Virus record (IMG/VR): IMGVR_UViG_3300028025_001879
Location: 1 to 21,773 of that record
Source of the DNA: a virus
Strand: one strand, 5' to 3'
Length of the DNA stretch: 21,773 bases
The notes under the pieces were generated by a model. It saw only the letters and a program-made list of their open reading frames with translations. It was not told where the DNA came from and did not search any database. Numbering within the stretch: position 1 is the stretch's first letter; each line of letters starts with the position of its first letter. The position numbers and the translations under genes were made by a program. Below, one piece after another: positions 1 to 9,420 of this stretch.

Positions 1-2
1 AA

Positions 3-2489
3 ATTGTAGATGTATCGGCGGTATCAACCAACACACTTACTATTGTTCGTGGTAGAGATGGTTCTACTGGTGTAGCCCACTCTGCTGGTGCTGCAGTACG
101 ACATATGGCAATTGGTAGAGATTACCGAGAAGCCAACCTACACATTGAAGCAGCCTCTGGAGTACACGGTGTAACTGGTTCCGTAGTGGGAACTACAGAC
201 ACACAGACTCTTACTGGTAAGACAATTGATACTGCAAGTAACACAATTACTGGAGCAGTAACTCTTACTGGAACTCAAACATTAACTAACAAGACTTTAA
301 CTAGCCCAACCTTAACTACTCCAGCACTTGGAACTCCATCTGCTGCCGTGCTTACAAATGCAACTGGATTACCAGTGTCAACTGGTGTATCTGGATTAGG
401 AACAGGTGTAGCAACATTCCTTGCTACCCCTTCTAGTGCTAACCTTGCTGCTGCTCTTACAGATGAGACTGGTTCAGGTGCTGTCGTACTTGGAACTAGC
501 CCAACTATTGCTAGCCCTACCATTACTGGTACTGGTGCTATTGCAGGTACCTTTACAGGTAATCTAACAGGTAACGTAACTGGTAACGTAACAGGCAACG
601 TATCTGGTTCTTCAGGTAGCACAACTGGTTCTGCTGCAACATTAACTACTGCCCGTGACTTCCAATTAGTTGGAGATGTAGAAGCATCAGCCATATCCTT
701 TAATGGTTCTGGCAATGTAAGTTTAACTACCGTTATTGGTACTGGCGTAATTGTAAATGCTGACGTTAATGCATCTGCTGCTATTGCTAAGAGCAAGTTA
801 AACCTTGGTGGAACTATTACCTCTGCTGACTTAGTAGATGGAACTATCGTAGCAACAGATATTGCCGATGGAACTATTACTGCAGCCAAGATGGTTACTG
901 ACCCATATGCCCGTGCTAACCATACTGGTACACAATTAGCAGCAACTGTCTCAGACTTTGATACACAGGTAAGAACATCTCGCTTAGACCAGATGGCTGC
1001 ACCTACTGGCTCAGTATCTGTTAATAGCCAGAAGATTACTAATCTTGCTACTCCAACTGCTAACACAGATGCATCAACTAAACTTTACGTAGATACAAAG
1101 GTAGCCGACCTTGTTAACTCTGCACCATCTACACTTGATACTCTTGGTGAGATTGCAACAGCAATCCAAGCAGGTGGAACTGTCTATGATTCATTTGTAT
1201 TAAAATCAGGTAGCACAATGACTGGCAACTTAACCCTTGCTGGTGCTCCTTCATCTAACCTACACGCTGCTACTAAGTTGTATGTAGATGATGTTGCTGG
1301 TTCTGCTACATCTGCTGCAGCCTCTGCTGCTGCCGCTGCTGCTTCATATGATTCTTTTGATGACAGATACCTAGGCGCTAAAGCATCTGCTCCATCTGTA
1401 GACAATGATGGCAATGCATTAATTGAAGGCGCTCTATATTGGAACTCAACATCTGACGCTATGTTTGCTTGGACAGGTTCTGCTTGGGGTTCAATCTCCT
1501 CAACTGCAGACATCTTCCGTTATCGCTACACAGCATCAGGTGGAGAAACATCTAAGTCAGGTGTAGACGATAATGGTGTAACACTTTCTTATCTTCCAGG
1601 TAAAGAACAGGTATATCTAAACGGTGTACTTCTTGTTAGAAGCACAGATTATGTAGCAACTAACGGAACAAGTATTGCTTCTCTTGCTGCTTTGGCTGCT
1701 AGTGATATTCTTGAAATTATTACCTTCACGGCCTTTGATTTAGCAACTTCAATTTCTAATACACTCTTTGATGCTAAGGGAGATATTTTAGTAGCAACTG
1801 CTGCTGATACCCCTGGCAAACTAACAGTAGGAACTAATGGTCAGGTACTAACTGCAGACTCAACTACTGCTACTGGTCTTGCTTATACTACTCCTATAAG
1901 TGCTTCTTCTACAACTACCTTTACTAATAAGACTGTAAGCCTTACTAGCAATACAGTTTCAGGCACACTTGCTGAGTTTAATACTGCACTATCTGGTGAT
2001 GATTTTGTATCTCTTACTGGTACAGAAACCCTTACTAACAAGACTTTAACAAGTCCAACAATTAATACTGCAACTGTTGCTGGTGGAACTATTGCTGATG
2101 CTATTGTCAAAGGACTTAATGAAGATGTAAATGTTGTGGCCTCTGCTGCTACAGGTACAATTAACTTTGATGTATCTACTGCTTCAGTTTGGTACTACAC
2201 ATCAAATGCTACTGCTAACCACACATTAAACTTTAGATATTCAAGTGGAACTTCCTTGAATACTTTTATGGCAGTAGGAGATGCAATAACTTTAGTATGG
2301 TTAAATACTAATGGTTCAACAGCCTACTATCCAAATGCAATTACAATTGATGGCACATCAGTAACCCCAAAGGTTCCTGCTGCTATTACTTCTGGTAATG
2401 CTTCAGCAATTGATGCTTACTCATTTACTATAATTAAGACTGCATCTGCTACATTTACTGTATTGGAAACTCAAACTAAGTTCGCTTAA
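3..2489 (+). CDS. Tail fibre protein, 5' end outside window
   Basis: The reading frame is open from the left edge, and codons before the first ATG (position 105) already encode a fibre-like stretch ([20 protein letters not shown]), so the true start lies upstream and 105 is internal; no Shine-Dalgarno precedes 105. The protein is built of low-complexity Thr/Ser/Gly/Ala repeats typical of phage fibres: several [11 protein letters not shown] units, a [18 protein letters not shown] stretch, two (D/A)A(S/A)TKLYVD units, and an Ala-rich segment followed by a [17 protein letters not shown] element. Such proteins form trimeric beta-structured fibres that bind the host surface. It heads a run of host-recognition genes. 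The repeats recur in the fibre at 4102, which suggests exchange of modules. The structural role is confident; the receptor is unknown. Confidence 0.85.
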   Translation: MVDVSAVSTNTLTIVRGRDGSTGVAHSAGAAVRHMAIGRDYREANLHIEAASGVHGVTGSVVGTTDTQTLTGKTIDTASNTITGAVTLTGTQTLTNKTLTSPTLTTPALGTPSAAVLTNATGLPVSTGVSGLGTGVATFLATPSSANLAAALTDETGSGAVVLGTSPTIASPTITGTGAIAGTFTGNLTGNVTGNVTGNVSGSSGSTTGSAATLTTARDFQLVGDVEASAISFNGSGNVSLTTVIGTGVIVNADVNASAAIAKSKLNLGGTITSADLVDGTIVATDIADGTITAAKMVTDPYARANHTGTQLAATVSDFDTQVRTSRLDQMAAPTGSVSVNSQKITNLATPTANTDASTKLYVDTKVADLVNSAPSTLDTLGEIATAIQAGGTVYDSFVLKSGSTMTGNLTLAGAPSSNLHAATKLYVDDVAGSATSAAASAAAAAASYDSFDDRYLGAKASAPSVDNDGNALIEGALYWNSTSDAMFAWTGSAWGSISSTADIFRYRYTASGGETSKSGVDDNGVTLSYLPGKEQVYLNGVLLVRSTDYVATNGTSIASLAALAASDILEIITFTAFDLATSISNTLFDAKGDILVATAADTPGKLTVGTNGQVLTADSTTATGLAYTTPISASSTTTFTNKTVSLTSNTVSGTLAEFNTALSGDDFVSLTGTETLTNKTLTSPTINTATVAGGTIADAIVKGLNEDVNVVASAATGTINFDVSTASVWYYTSNATANHTLNFRYSSGTSLNTFMAVGDAITLVWLNTNGSTAYYPNAITIDGTSVTPKVPAAITSGNASAIDAYSFTIIKTASATFTVLETQTKFA

Positions 2490-2498
2490 GGGGAAATA

Positions 2499-3362
2499 AT
2501 GCCGTTAATTACAACATTGGCTGGTAGTGCTGCCAGAGGTTTTGGTGGCTTAATGGGTCCATCTGGCTTCCCAGTTGAATACCTTGTTATCGCTGGTGGT
2601 GGCGGTGGTGGTCAAACTGGTGGTGGCGGAGGTGGTGCTGGTGGATATCGTACAAGCACTACTTTTCTTGCTGGTTTAGGAGTTTCATACTCTGTAACTG
2701 TTGGCGCTGGAGGTTCTGCAGGTGGCCCAGGTAGTAATGGAAGTGATTCTATATTTTCTACTATAACCTCAACAGGTGGTGGTGGTGGTGGTAGCGAAAA
2801 TACTACAATAAATGGTGGCAATGGTGGTTCAGGCGGTGGGTCTAATCGCGATAATGGTACCCGAGGTACTGGTACTAGTGGCCAAGGAAATAATGGCGGC
2901 ACTGGTGGTATTTTTGGAAATGGTAGCCAAGGCGGCGGTGGTGGTGGAGCAGGCGTGGCTGGCGCTAGCGCTTCTGGGTCTACTAATGGTGGAACTGGTG
3001 GTGATGGTTTAGCATCTTCAATTACTGGAACATCTACATACCGTGCTGGCGGAGGTGGCGGTGGCACTTCTAGCAGTGGTGCTTTTACTAGTGGCGGTTT
3101 AGGCGGCGGTGGCCGAGGTGGATTTTCTAAACAAACTGGAGATACACCAACTGCTGGTAGTGCTAATACAGGTAGTGGTGGTGGTGGTGGTGGAATTGGA
3201 ATGGCTCAGGGTAATGGTGGTTCAGGTATAGTAATTCTTAGATACTTAACTGCATCTGGCACAATTACAATTGGTGCTGGTTTAACTGGTTCTACTGCAA
3301 CTGATGGTAGTTATAAAGTAACCAGCATTACTGCTGGCACTGGAAATGTGAGTTGGGCATAA
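2499..3362 (+). CDS. Glycine-rich tail adhesin-like protein
   Basis: 287 aa with a good ribosome site (AGGGG before the ATG). After about 28 residues comes a YLVIAGGGGGG entry motif, then some 200 residues dominated by Gly runs separated by Ser, Asn and Thr, closing with GSGIVILRY, the usual exit of phage glycine-rich fibre domains. A C-terminal patch of about 35 residues follows. Known glycine-rich phage adhesins pack as polyglycine II helices at fibre tips, with the loops between glycine runs setting receptor specificity. Lying directly after one fibre and before another, a tip adhesin or fibre cap is the likely role, which is inference. The GGT/GGC-rich DNA is recombination-prone and could vary between relatives. 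Confidence 0.75.
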   Translation: MPLITTLAGSAARGFGGLMGPSGFPVEYLVIAGGGGGGQTGGGGGGAGGYRTSTTFLAGLGVSYSVTVGAGGSAGGPGSNGSDSIFSTITSTGGGGGGSENTTINGGNGGSGGGSNRDNGTRGTGTSGQGNNGGTGGIFGNGSQGGGGGGAGVAGASASGSTNGGTGGDGLASSITGTSTYRAGGGGGGTSSSGAFTSGGLGGGGRGGFSKQTGDTPTAGSANTGSGGGGGGIGMAQGNGGSGIVILRYLTASGTITIGAGLTGSTATDGSYKVTSITAGTGNVSWA

Positions 3363-3649
3363 TGGCACATTACGCATTCTTAGATGAAAACAACATTGTT
3401 ACTGAAGTTATAGTAGGTATTGATGAGACTGAAACTATCGAGGGATTAGACCCTGAAACTTGGTATGGTAATCTTAGAAACCAAGTATGTAAGAGAACGT
3501 CTTACAATGGAAATATTCGTAAGAATTATGCATCAGTTGGTTCTACCTATGATGCAGAAAAAGATGCGTTTATTCCGCCAATGCCTACTGGACCAGAAGG
3601 TCATACTTTTTGGTTTGACTTTAGCACTTATAGATGGGAAAGAGTTTAA
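3362..3649 (+). CDS. Small fibre-associated conserved phage protein
   Basis: 95 aa starting MAHYAFLDENN. The ATG at 3362 overlaps the TAA of the glycine-rich gene (TAATG), which supports translational coupling; a longer version from a TTG at 3353 is possible but less likely. A central SYNGNIRKNYASVGSTYD segment followed by DAFIPP and a C-terminal aromatic stretch resembles small proteins found near tail fibres of many environmental myo- and siphophages; their biochemical role is not established. Its position inside the fibre cluster suggests a fibre-associated or fibre-assembly function. Recognition of the family is by eye only. Confidence 0.7.
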   Translation: MAHYAFLDENNIVTEVIVGIDETETIEGLDPETWYGNLRNQVCKRTSYNGNIRKNYASVGSTYDAEKDAFIPPMPTGPEGHTFWFDFSTYRWERV

Positions 3650-4098
3650 TGATTACAAAAGTATATTTTACTCATACAACTGATGATGGGTATATCTTTG
3701 ATGCCCGTCCTATGCCAGAGCATCAATCAGACAGACACGGAGCACCAATTACTGGCACTCCCATAAGACTTTTTATTATTGATACAAATGAAGAAAGAAA
3801 ATTTGCAACTATCCCCCACGAGTATGGTTTATTTTTATCAGATGAGGGCGAAAAAGGATATGTTGGATTCTATGATTACCAAGTAGAAGATGATGGAAAC
3901 ATTACTTCTCAGGCTATGTATGTTCATCCATTCCATCGTAGTAAAGGCATAGCAAGAAAAGTTCTTTTCTATATTGAGAGTATCTGTGAAGAAGGAACAA
4001 TATCTAGAGACCATCTTGTCGTAAACCCTCACTTACATAAAATAGTAGATGAACTTATTGCTATGAATAAACATACAATACTTATGAGAAAAGGATAA
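3649..4098 (+). CDS. GNAT-like acetyltransferase
   Basis: 149 aa. The ATG overlaps the preceding TAA (TAATG). The N-terminal half is unassigned. Residues about 72-110 carry a strand followed by YVHPFHRSKGIARKVL, which fits GNAT motif A (R/Q-x-x-G-x-G/A) that binds acetyl-CoA pyrophosphate. The strands before it (GYVGFYDYQV, then TSQAMYV) fit the central GNAT sheet. GNAT proteins move an acetyl group from acetyl-CoA to an amine; the substrate here is unknown. The location between fibre genes hints at modification of a tail or surface component, but that is speculation. The motif is a single weak one, so the call is moderate. Confidence 0.5.
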   Translation: MITKVYFTHTTDDGYIFDARPMPEHQSDRHGAPITGTPIRLFIIDTNEERKFATIPHEYGLFLSDEGEKGYVGFYDYQVEDDGNITSQAMYVHPFHRSKGIARKVLFYIESICEEGTISRDHLVVNPHLHKIVDELIAMNKHTILMRKG

Positions 4099-4101
4099 CC
4101 A

Positions 4102-5370
4102 ATGTCTAAAGCAAGAGACCTAGCAAACGCAGGTACCGCACTAGGTGCTGTAACTGCAACCGAACTAGGATATGTAGATGGTGTTACCTCTGCTATCCAG
4201 ACACAGATTGATGCAAAGGCACCATCATCAACCGCAGTAACCCTTACTGATACACAGACTCTTACTAATAAGACTTTGACTAACCCAGTAATTGCTTCGG
4301 TTGTTAACAATACTTTAACTACAACTACTGGCGATATGATTTATGCCTCTGCTGCTAATACTCCTGCTAGACTTCCTATTGGTTCAACAGACCAAGTATT
4401 AAAAGTAACTGGTGGAGTTCCCGTTTGGGCTACTCCTGCTAGTGGTACAATTACTTGGACCCAAAGAGCAGCAATGGGTGGTAATGTTAATTCAATTCAA
4501 TATAATGGCAGCAATTTATATGTTGCTGTAGGTTCTGGTGGAAGAATATCAACATCACCCGATGGAATTACTTGGACTGCAAGAACATCTGGTACTGCAA
4601 ATACTCTTGTTAAAGTTGCATATGGTAATGGATTATGGGTTGCTGTTGGGTATAACGGAACATTGACAACATCAACCGATGGAACTACTTGGACTGTCCG
4701 TACATCTAATATGAGCACAAACGATATTTATAATGTTCAGTATGCTAATTCAATTTGGGTAGCAGTGGGCGCTGGCGGTGGTGCAAGTAACACTGGTGGT
4801 ATTATATATTCAACCGATGGAACTACTTGGACTAGAAAGTCTCAATCATTATCAGTTGGAAGTGCATATTATGGGCTGGCATATAATGGAACCAATTGGA
4901 TTGTTGGCTGTTCGCAAAACACCAATAATCTTATTTATGCATCAACACCAAGTGGAACTTGGACAACTGTCCAAACTGGAAGTTCCTTGCCCAATCACGA
5001 ATTATTTTATGATGGAACTAGGACATTAATGATAGACGAAAATGGCAATATTAGATTTAGCACATCAACAACAATTGCTTCATCTACTGTAATTACTGGT
5101 CTTGGTGTTAATTCCACAGCCGGGGAATCTCGCAATTTTTATTACAATGGAAAAATTTTTAGTATAGGAACATATTTTATGGGATTTTCAACCACACCAT
5201 TAAGTGGAAATTATGCAAATATTACTAATCCCAGTTCACTAGCACCAATAACTTATAACGCCGTATCAGGAGCAAGCAGTAATAATAACGGCACTATTTT
5301 TGCAAGTGCGGCTGGATACATTGTTGGTTCTACTGGAAATAATGGTGGTCAAATCTTCACCTCGTTTTAA
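4102..5370 (+). CDS. Tail fibre with BNR/propeller-like repeats
   Basis: 422 aa; AAAGGAT ribosome site before the ATG. Residues 1-60 form a fibre attachment-like module (MSKARDLANAGTALG, GYVDGVTSAIQTQIDAKAP, then [16 protein letters not shown]) that closely matches repeats in the fibre at the left edge. From about residue 112 onward come several units of the form YNG-x-L/W-V/A-AVG-x-G followed by STDGTTWT and a tryptophan, resembling BNR/Asp-box or Ycf48-like beta-propeller blades. Such blades often bind sugars or act as a receptor-binding head. It is probably the second receptor-binding fibre, coexpressed with the genes to its left. The exact fold and any enzymatic activity are unknown. Confidence 0.75.
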   Translation: MSKARDLANAGTALGAVTATELGYVDGVTSAIQTQIDAKAPSSTAVTLTDTQTLTNKTLTNPVIASVVNNTLTTTTGDMIYASAANTPARLPIGSTDQVLKVTGGVPVWATPASGTITWTQRAAMGGNVNSIQYNGSNLYVAVGSGGRISTSPDGITWTARTSGTANTLVKVAYGNGLWVAVGYNGTLTTSTDGTTWTVRTSNMSTNDIYNVQYANSIWVAVGAGGGASNTGGIIYSTDGTTWTRKSQSLSVGSAYYGLAYNGTNWIVGCSQNTNNLIYASTPSGTWTTVQTGSSLPNHELFYDGTRTLMIDENGNIRFSTSTTIASSTVITGLGVNSTAGESRNFYYNGKIFSIGTYFMGFSTTPLSGNYANITNPSSLAPITYNAVSGASSNNNGTIFASAAGYIVGSTGNNGGQIFTSF

Positions 5371-5386
5371 TTAATTTTTAATTAAT

Positions 5387-5506
5387 ATGATTAAATATTT
5401 TAGAACATACAAACAAAAATACTTTAATTGCCGTAGAGGCAAACATATTTATTATGGAGTATCTAATAGTACTGCTTGTCTTACTTGTAATTGGAAAGAT
5501 ATTTAA
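5387..5506 (+). CDS. 39-aa basic Cys-containing protein
   Basis: This short ORF starts at ATG 5387 and ends with TAA at 5504-5506, filling most of the 156-bp gap between two tail genes. The product MIKYFRTYKQKYFNCRRG... is basic and aromatic and has one Cys near residue 14 and a CLTC pair near the C-terminus, so a small metal-binding knuckle is possible. No clear ribosome site is visible upstream. I do not recognise a family. A composition unlike the surrounding fibre repeats and the CxxC pair favour a real gene. Confidence 0.5.
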   Translation: MIKYFRTYKQKYFNCRRGKHIYYGVSNSTACLTCNWKDI

Positions 5507-5526
5507 CAACTATTTAAAGGAGCACT

Positions 5527-7728
5527 GTGGCTGGTCGTGATATAACCGAAGGTCGTGCCAATCAAGCAATTGCTGTTGATGTTGGTATCGTATCTACATC
5601 TCAATACTGGCAGAATACATCTGACTCATACGATGTAGCAGTTGGTGGACAACCGTTCTTCTATGCCATAAATGATGCACGTCCATACATTAGACAGACT
5701 GCACCTTACAAGAAAGACCAGTTTGATAATGGTAAAGAGCCAGGTGAGCAATCACTTACTGGCTGGTGGTTACGTTCTCAGTCATCATTCCATTCAGGTT
5801 CAGGTATAAAGTTCTATGACCCATCTGCTGGTGAGACTGTTGACTATAGATTTACAGATAGCAAAGGTGTTAATGTTTGGACTAAGGGACAAGTAACCTT
5901 ACTTAAAGATACCGCTACTACACACTATACAACTGGTGCAATGCAGACTAATGGTAAACCATTCCAGATTGCTCGCTCTATTAAGTACGGTGGAACTAAT
6001 GGTGTCCTATTGTCGGATGAGTATGATGTAGATAAGATTGCAGAAGACGGAACAGTCACACACTTTATTGATTATGTATCAGGAACTGATTACGCAGTTA
6101 ATGCTATATGTGATGACGGCACCTATGCCTACTGGATTACCAATGTTTTAAATACTGGAACTCCAAGATTACGTGTATATAAAAAATTATTAACTGGTGT
6201 TTCTGGTGCTGGTGATACGCTTATGATTAGCGACAACGGTATTACTGTAAACACTGCTACTATGGAATACGTTAAAGACCGCATTGTTATGGGTATTAAT
6301 AATAAGATATATGAAATATCTTCATCTGCATCTAGCCTTCCAAGTCCTGTATATACACACAGTGATACTGATATTGTGTTCTCAAGCATTACTGCTTCTG
6401 GTCCAGCCATCTACATAGCAGGCTACAGTGGTACCCAGTCAAGCATATTTAAATTTACTCTTAATACCTCTGGTGTTATGCCAACTCTTACTACTGCTAT
6501 TACTGCAGCAGAGATGCCAGTTGGAGAGATTATCCATAAGATTTATTACTACCTAGGTTATATGATGATAGGTACTAACAAAGGAATCCGTGCAGCAGTT
6601 GTCTCAGACCAAGACGGCTCCATTAACTATGGTCCACTTATTGTGGAAACCACTCAGCCTTGCTATGACTTTGCTGCACGAGACAGATTCGTCTGGTGTG
6701 CAACTGGTGTAGATGGAGCAGCAGGAGTTATCCGCATTGACCTTGGTAATGAGATAGAGACTTTACGCTTTGCTTATGCTAATGACTTATATGTAAGCGG
6801 TACATCTGGATATAGCACAACAACCTGTGCATTTGCTGGCACAACAGACCGATTAGTATTTGCTACCACAGCAGTTAATGCTGGTTCAGTAAGTAATAAA
6901 GCACTCACATCTGACGTAGCAACCTTAACCACATCTGCAGCACACGGCCTAGCCGTTGGTGATGAGGTATGGGTAGAGGGTGTTGACGCTACATTTAATG
7001 GCAAGTACACAGTTACTGGAATACCAACTACTACTACATTTACCTACGCTAAAGTTAATACTAACGTAGCATCTACTGCTGTATCACCTGTGGGTAAAGT
7101 CAATAAAGTAGGTAGCATTAACATTGAAGCAAGTGCAACACTAGCATCCACTGGCTATATCACTAGCGGTTATATTCGCTATGGAACCCTAGAGCCTAAG
7201 AACTTCAAGCGTTTACTTGCTCGTGGAGACTTTACTAAAGGTTCATTAGTCCTTGAGACTGTTGATAAAGATGGTGTTGAGTATGACCATATCACCTACG
7301 AAGCAGGAGTAACTGCAGTTGAAGTAGGTACATCTAACCCTGATACAGCGCAAGAGTATGTAGCCTATAAGTTTATTCTTAACCGTGATGCTACAACTAC
7401 CAGTGCAGGTCCTATATTTAAGGGTTATCAAGCCAAGGCTACTATTGCTACACCTCGTCAGAGAGTTATGAGATTTCCTGTTTATTGTTTTGATATTGAA
7501 ACAGATAGATACAATGTGGTATCTGGCTATGAAGGTAAAGCACTATCAAGATTACAACTGTTAGAAAACGTAGAAGAAGGTGGCGATGTTGTTACCTGGC
7601 AAGACCTTACTACAGGCGAAAGTCGTCAAGTAGTTATTGAGCAAATCTCATTTACGCGTATGACTCCACCAGACAAAAGGTTTGATGGTTTCGGAGGCGT
7701 AATTGAAATTACGATTAGGACCGTATGA
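5527..7728 (+). CDS. Large tail-associated protein, minor tail candidate
   Basis: 733 aa from a GTG start with a strong ribosome site (AAAGGAG, 5 nt away). I see no enzyme motif. The N-terminal half is rich in short beta strands of the propeller type. Residues about 458-520 (VATLTTSAAHGLAVGDEVWV ... YTVTGIPTTTTFTYA) look like a small beta domain common in actinophage tail and baseplate proteins. The C-terminal region (about 540-733) has strands ending in RFDGFGGVIEITIRTV. Size and position, after the fibres and before lysis, suit a minor tail or baseplate-associated protein. Its stop overlaps the ATG of the following membrane gene. Structural role likely; precise part unknown. Confidence 0.65.
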   Translation: MAGRDITEGRANQAIAVDVGIVSTSQYWQNTSDSYDVAVGGQPFFYAINDARPYIRQTAPYKKDQFDNGKEPGEQSLTGWWLRSQSSFHSGSGIKFYDPSAGETVDYRFTDSKGVNVWTKGQVTLLKDTATTHYTTGAMQTNGKPFQIARSIKYGGTNGVLLSDEYDVDKIAEDGTVTHFIDYVSGTDYAVNAICDDGTYAYWITNVLNTGTPRLRVYKKLLTGVSGAGDTLMISDNGITVNTATMEYVKDRIVMGINNKIYEISSSASSLPSPVYTHSDTDIVFSSITASGPAIYIAGYSGTQSSIFKFTLNTSGVMPTLTTAITAAEMPVGEIIHKIYYYLGYMMIGTNKGIRAAVVSDQDGSINYGPLIVETTQPCYDFAARDRFVWCATGVDGAAGVIRIDLGNEIETLRFAYANDLYVSGTSGYSTTTCAFAGTTDRLVFATTAVNAGSVSNKALTSDVATLTTSAAHGLAVGDEVWVEGVDATFNGKYTVTGIPTTTTFTYAKVNTNVASTAVSPVGKVNKVGSINIEASATLASTGYITSGYIRYGTLEPKNFKRLLARGDFTKGSLVLETVDKDGVEYDHITYEAGVTAVEVGTSNPDTAQEYVAYKFILNRDATTTSAGPIFKGYQAKATIATPRQRVMRFPVYCFDIETDRYNVVSGYEGKALSRLQLLENVEEGGDVVTWQDLTTGESRQVVIEQISFTRMTPPDKRFDGFGGVIEITIRTV

Positions 7729-7931
7729 TGACACCAACTGATTGGGCTGGATTAGCCGTAGCATTAACCACACTTATTGGAGCACTTGCAGCAGGGGTAA
7801 GATGGATGGTTAAACATTATCTTGCTGAACTTAAACCCAATGGTGGCTCAAGCCTACGTGATAAAGTCAATCAGTTAGATGACAAAGTAGAGTTTTTAAC
7901 AGAGTTAATAATACAATCACTAAAGAAGTAG
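7725..7931 (+). CDS. DUF2746-like membrane protein, possible holin
   Basis: 68 aa. The ATG overlaps the stop of the tail gene (ATGATGA). One hydrophobic segment (about residues 7-27, WAGLAVALTTLIGALAAGVRW) is followed by a soluble part with a KPNGGSSLRDKV motif and a heptad-like helix to the end. This pattern matches DUF2746-type proteins encoded beside actinophage endolysins. A single membrane span with a coiled coil next to the lysin suggests a holin or a lysis regulator; which of the two membrane proteins here is the true holin cannot be told from sequence. Confidence 0.65.
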   Translation: MMTPTDWAGLAVALTTLIGALAAGVRWMVKHYLAELKPNGGSSLRDKVNQLDDKVEFLTELIIQSLKK

Positions 7932-7938
7932 GGACACG

Positions 7939-8394
7939 ATGAGCGTAGTAGACATAGCCAAATCTCAGGTAGGATACAAAGAGGTTGGCAAGAATAATGA
8001 CAGTATGTATGGCAAGTGGTATGGATTAAACAACAACCCTTGGTGTGCAATGTTTGTATCTTGGTGTTTTAACCAAGCAGGATTATCATCTAAGATAGCG
8101 GCTCAAACTGCTAAAGGATTTGCTTCCTGTCAAGCAGGACTTAAATGGTTTACAAGTAAAGGCAAGATAGTTCCAGTCGGCAAAGCGCAGGCTGGCGACA
8201 TAGTTTTCTTTCAATTCGATGCTGATGCAGAGGCTGACCACGTTGGTATCTGTGCTAGTAACGATGGAAAGAAATACCTTACAGTCTATGAGGGTAATAC
8301 CTCAGGGGATAATAAGGGCAGTCAATCAAACGGAGATGGTGTGTTTCTAAAGAAACGTGCTTACTCCCTAGTAATGGGCGTTGCTCGCCCTTAA
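7939..8394 (+). CDS. CHAP-domain endolysin
   Basis: 151 aa, a single CHAP (cysteine, histidine-dependent amidohydrolase/peptidase) domain. The nucleophile is Cys36 in NNNPWCAMFVSWCF, the base His101 in ADHVGIC, and a polar third residue (Glu118 or Asn120) lies in YEGNTS. GDIVFF before the His is the usual conserved strand. The protein cuts peptidoglycan (an amide in the stem peptide or cross-bridge) to release progeny. No cell-wall-binding domain follows, so it is a compact lysin. It has no signal peptide and would need a holin, consistent with membrane genes on both sides. Confidence 0.9.
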   Translation: MSVVDIAKSQVGYKEVGKNNDSMYGKWYGLNNNPWCAMFVSWCFNQAGLSSKIAAQTAKGFASCQAGLKWFTSKGKIVPVGKAQAGDIVFFQFDADAEADHVGICASNDGKKYLTVYEGNTSGDNKGSQSNGDGVFLKKRAYSLVMGVARP

Positions 8395-8402
8395 GGATGG
8401 TT

Positions 8403-8615
8403 ATGAATAATTTAATCGCTAAGTTAAAAGACCCAAAGACTAAGGCTGCTTTTAAGTCTTACCTTCGGGCAGTCCTAGCATCAGCAATAACAATGGGCCT
8501 AGCCCTTGCTGCTGACCTAGCACCTGAGCAAGCAATCTTAATTGGCGCATTGGCTGCACCTGCCGCTAAATGGGCTGATAAGACTGAAAAAGAATACGGT
8601 ATTGGCTCTAAATAA
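8403..8615 (+). CDS. Small membrane protein, putative holin
   Basis: 70 aa from ATG 8403, with AAGGA placed about 5 nt upstream; the ATG at 8397 lies within that ribosome site and is less likely. A charged N-terminus (MNNLIAKLKDPKTKAAFKSY) precedes an Ala/Leu-rich hydrophobic stretch (about residues 21-50) that can form one or two spans, then a charged tail ending KEYGIGSK. This is the layout of small phage holins. It is the last gene before the terminators, directly after the CHAP lysin. Holin is likely by context. Confidence 0.6.
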   Translation: MNNLIAKLKDPKTKAAFKSYLRAVLASAITMGLALAADLAPEQAILIGALAAPAAKWADKTEKEYGIGSK

Positions 8616-8627
8616 ATACCCCTAATC

Positions 8628-8645
8628 GGGCTTTAAACGCCCTTT
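8628..8645 (+). terminator. Weak hairpin after lysis genes
   Basis: GGGC (8628-8631) pairs with GCCC (8639-8642) around a 7-nt loop, followed by TTT. It sits 12 bp after the putative holin stop. It is short and may only assist the stronger terminator that follows. Confidence 0.3.
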
Positions 8646-8657
8646 AGAGACACTAAT

Positions 8658-8697
8658 GACCCCCAACCTAGTAGAGATACTGGGAAGGGGGTCTTTT
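8658..8697. terminator. Rho-independent terminator, probably bidirectional
   Basis: GACCCCC (8658-8664) pairs perfectly with GGGGGTC (8687-8693) and is followed by TTTT on the + strand. The 22-nt loop contains a smaller imperfect stem (TAGTA with TACT). It ends the late tail-lysis transcript and lies directly beside the stop of the - strand methyltransferase gene, so it probably serves both converging transcripts. Confidence 0.8.
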
Positions 8698-8698
8698 G

Positions 8699-9271
8699 TC
8701 ATTTCTTCATAATCCAAACTTGGTATTCTTTAGTCAAAATATCGTAGGTTCCAGCATACTTATCAAGGAAACTATCTATTGCTGGTCTAGGTGTTAAGTA
8801 TTCTGCTAAGTCTTGTCCCCACATATAGTCATCAAAAGCAAGGATACCACCAGGTTTAAGGATTTTCCAAGCACCCTCAGCGTCGTCAGTAACAGCCTTA
8901 GCGGTGTGGTCTCCATCTACATATATGAAATCATACATTTGATTAAGGTTAGATAGCACATACTCAGACTTAGATTGAATTGATAATAGGTTGTTATACT
9001 TCTCGGTTCGTTCTAGATAATAAGCGTGTACTTTATCAAACTGAATACTTTGATGTTTGGTTTCATCTGAGCCTTTCCAAGTATCTATATCTGTCAGAGT
9101 AGATGATGGATCAGTTAATATATTATCAAGTAACCATACCGAAGCATCACCTGTGTATGTTCCAATTTGGAGGAACTTTAGATTGGGTAATCCCTTAAAC
9201 TCAGATAGGTTATTCTCGAAGTTGTACTTCTGACCTTCAAACCAATTAGGATAGGTAGTTGTACTGTTCAT
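8699..9271 (-). CDS. Class I SAM-dependent methyltransferase
   Basis: 190 aa, starting [10 protein letters not shown] with AGGAG before the ATG. The Rossmann features are [12 protein letters not shown] (residues 33-44, motif I for SAM), an acidic residue in the following strand (LTDIDTW, 59-65), DFIYVDGDH (114-122) and LKPGG then FDDYMW (138-151). The YVDGDH and FDDY pattern places it nearest the Methyltransf_24-like group, whose members often act on sugars or small metabolites. The substrate is not readable. It is the only - strand gene between two + strand operons, a typical place for an acquired accessory gene, and could modify a surface glycan or phage component. Enzyme class confident, target unknown. 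Confidence 0.85.
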   Translation of the reverse strand: MNSTTTYPNWFEGQKYNFENNLSEFKGLPNLKFLQIGTYTGDASVWLLDNILTDPSSTLTDIDTWKGSDETKHQSIQFDKVHAYYLERTEKYNNLLSIQSKSEYVLSNLNQMYDFIYVDGDHTAKAVTDDAEGAWKILKPGGILAFDDYMWGQDLAEYLTPRPAIDSFLDKYAGTYDILTKEYQVWIMKK

Positions 9272-9297
9272 AGTTATACTCCTAGTATATATTATAT

Positions 9298-9314
9298 AGA
9301 CCCCTTCGGGGTCT
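9298..9314. other. Stable GC hairpin in methyltransferase leader
   Basis: AGACCCC (9298-9304), loop TTC, GGGGTCT (9308-9314) form a perfect 7-bp stem in otherwise A/T-rich DNA; with one bulged base the stem can extend through the flanking TATAT sequences. It lies 26 bp upstream of the methyltransferase ATG, so on the - strand it would be in the 5' leader. It lacks a U-tract, so an attenuator, mRNA stabiliser or protein site is possible. Confidence 0.5.
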
Positions 9315-9363
9315 TATATATAGTATTATATATCTAAGTATACACATAGGAATACCGATTGAT

Positions 9364-9387
9364 GGTAGGCGCAAGATCCTGCCTACC
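9364..9387. promoter_or_regulatory. Inverted repeat in divergent intergenic region
   Basis: GGTAGGC (9364-9370) and GCCTACC (9381-9387) form a perfect 7-bp inverted repeat with a 10-nt centre. It lies about 20 bp upstream of the -10 box of the replication operon and between divergent genes, the usual place for a regulator site. The binding protein is unknown, and a transcribed hairpin remains possible. Confidence 0.4.
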
Positions 9388-9406
9388 TACAATGCCTATC
9401 CACTAT

Positions 9407-9414
9407 GATATACT
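9407..9414 (+). promoter_or_regulatory. Extended -10 promoter, leaderless start
   Basis: TATACT (9409-9414) is preceded by TG (9406-9407), the extended -10 form. The spacing puts the transcription start at about 9421, the A of the ATG of the first replication gene, and no ribosome site is present. This implies a leaderless mRNA, which is common in actinobacteria. No good -35 hexamer is visible at 17 bp. It would drive the whole 9421-15268 operon. Confidence 0.55.
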
Positions 9415-9420
9415 ACTGCT

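Noticed and set aside
275-1066. 263-aa - strand ORF opposite the tail fibre
   Set aside because: Val/Pro/Ala-rich shadow of the Thr/Ser repeats, no ribosome site, and opposite a well-supported structural gene.
2612-3067. Proline-rich - strand ORF opposite the glycine-rich gene
   Set aside because: GGT/GGC runs read backwards give proline (ACC/GCC/CCA), so this is a composition artefact.
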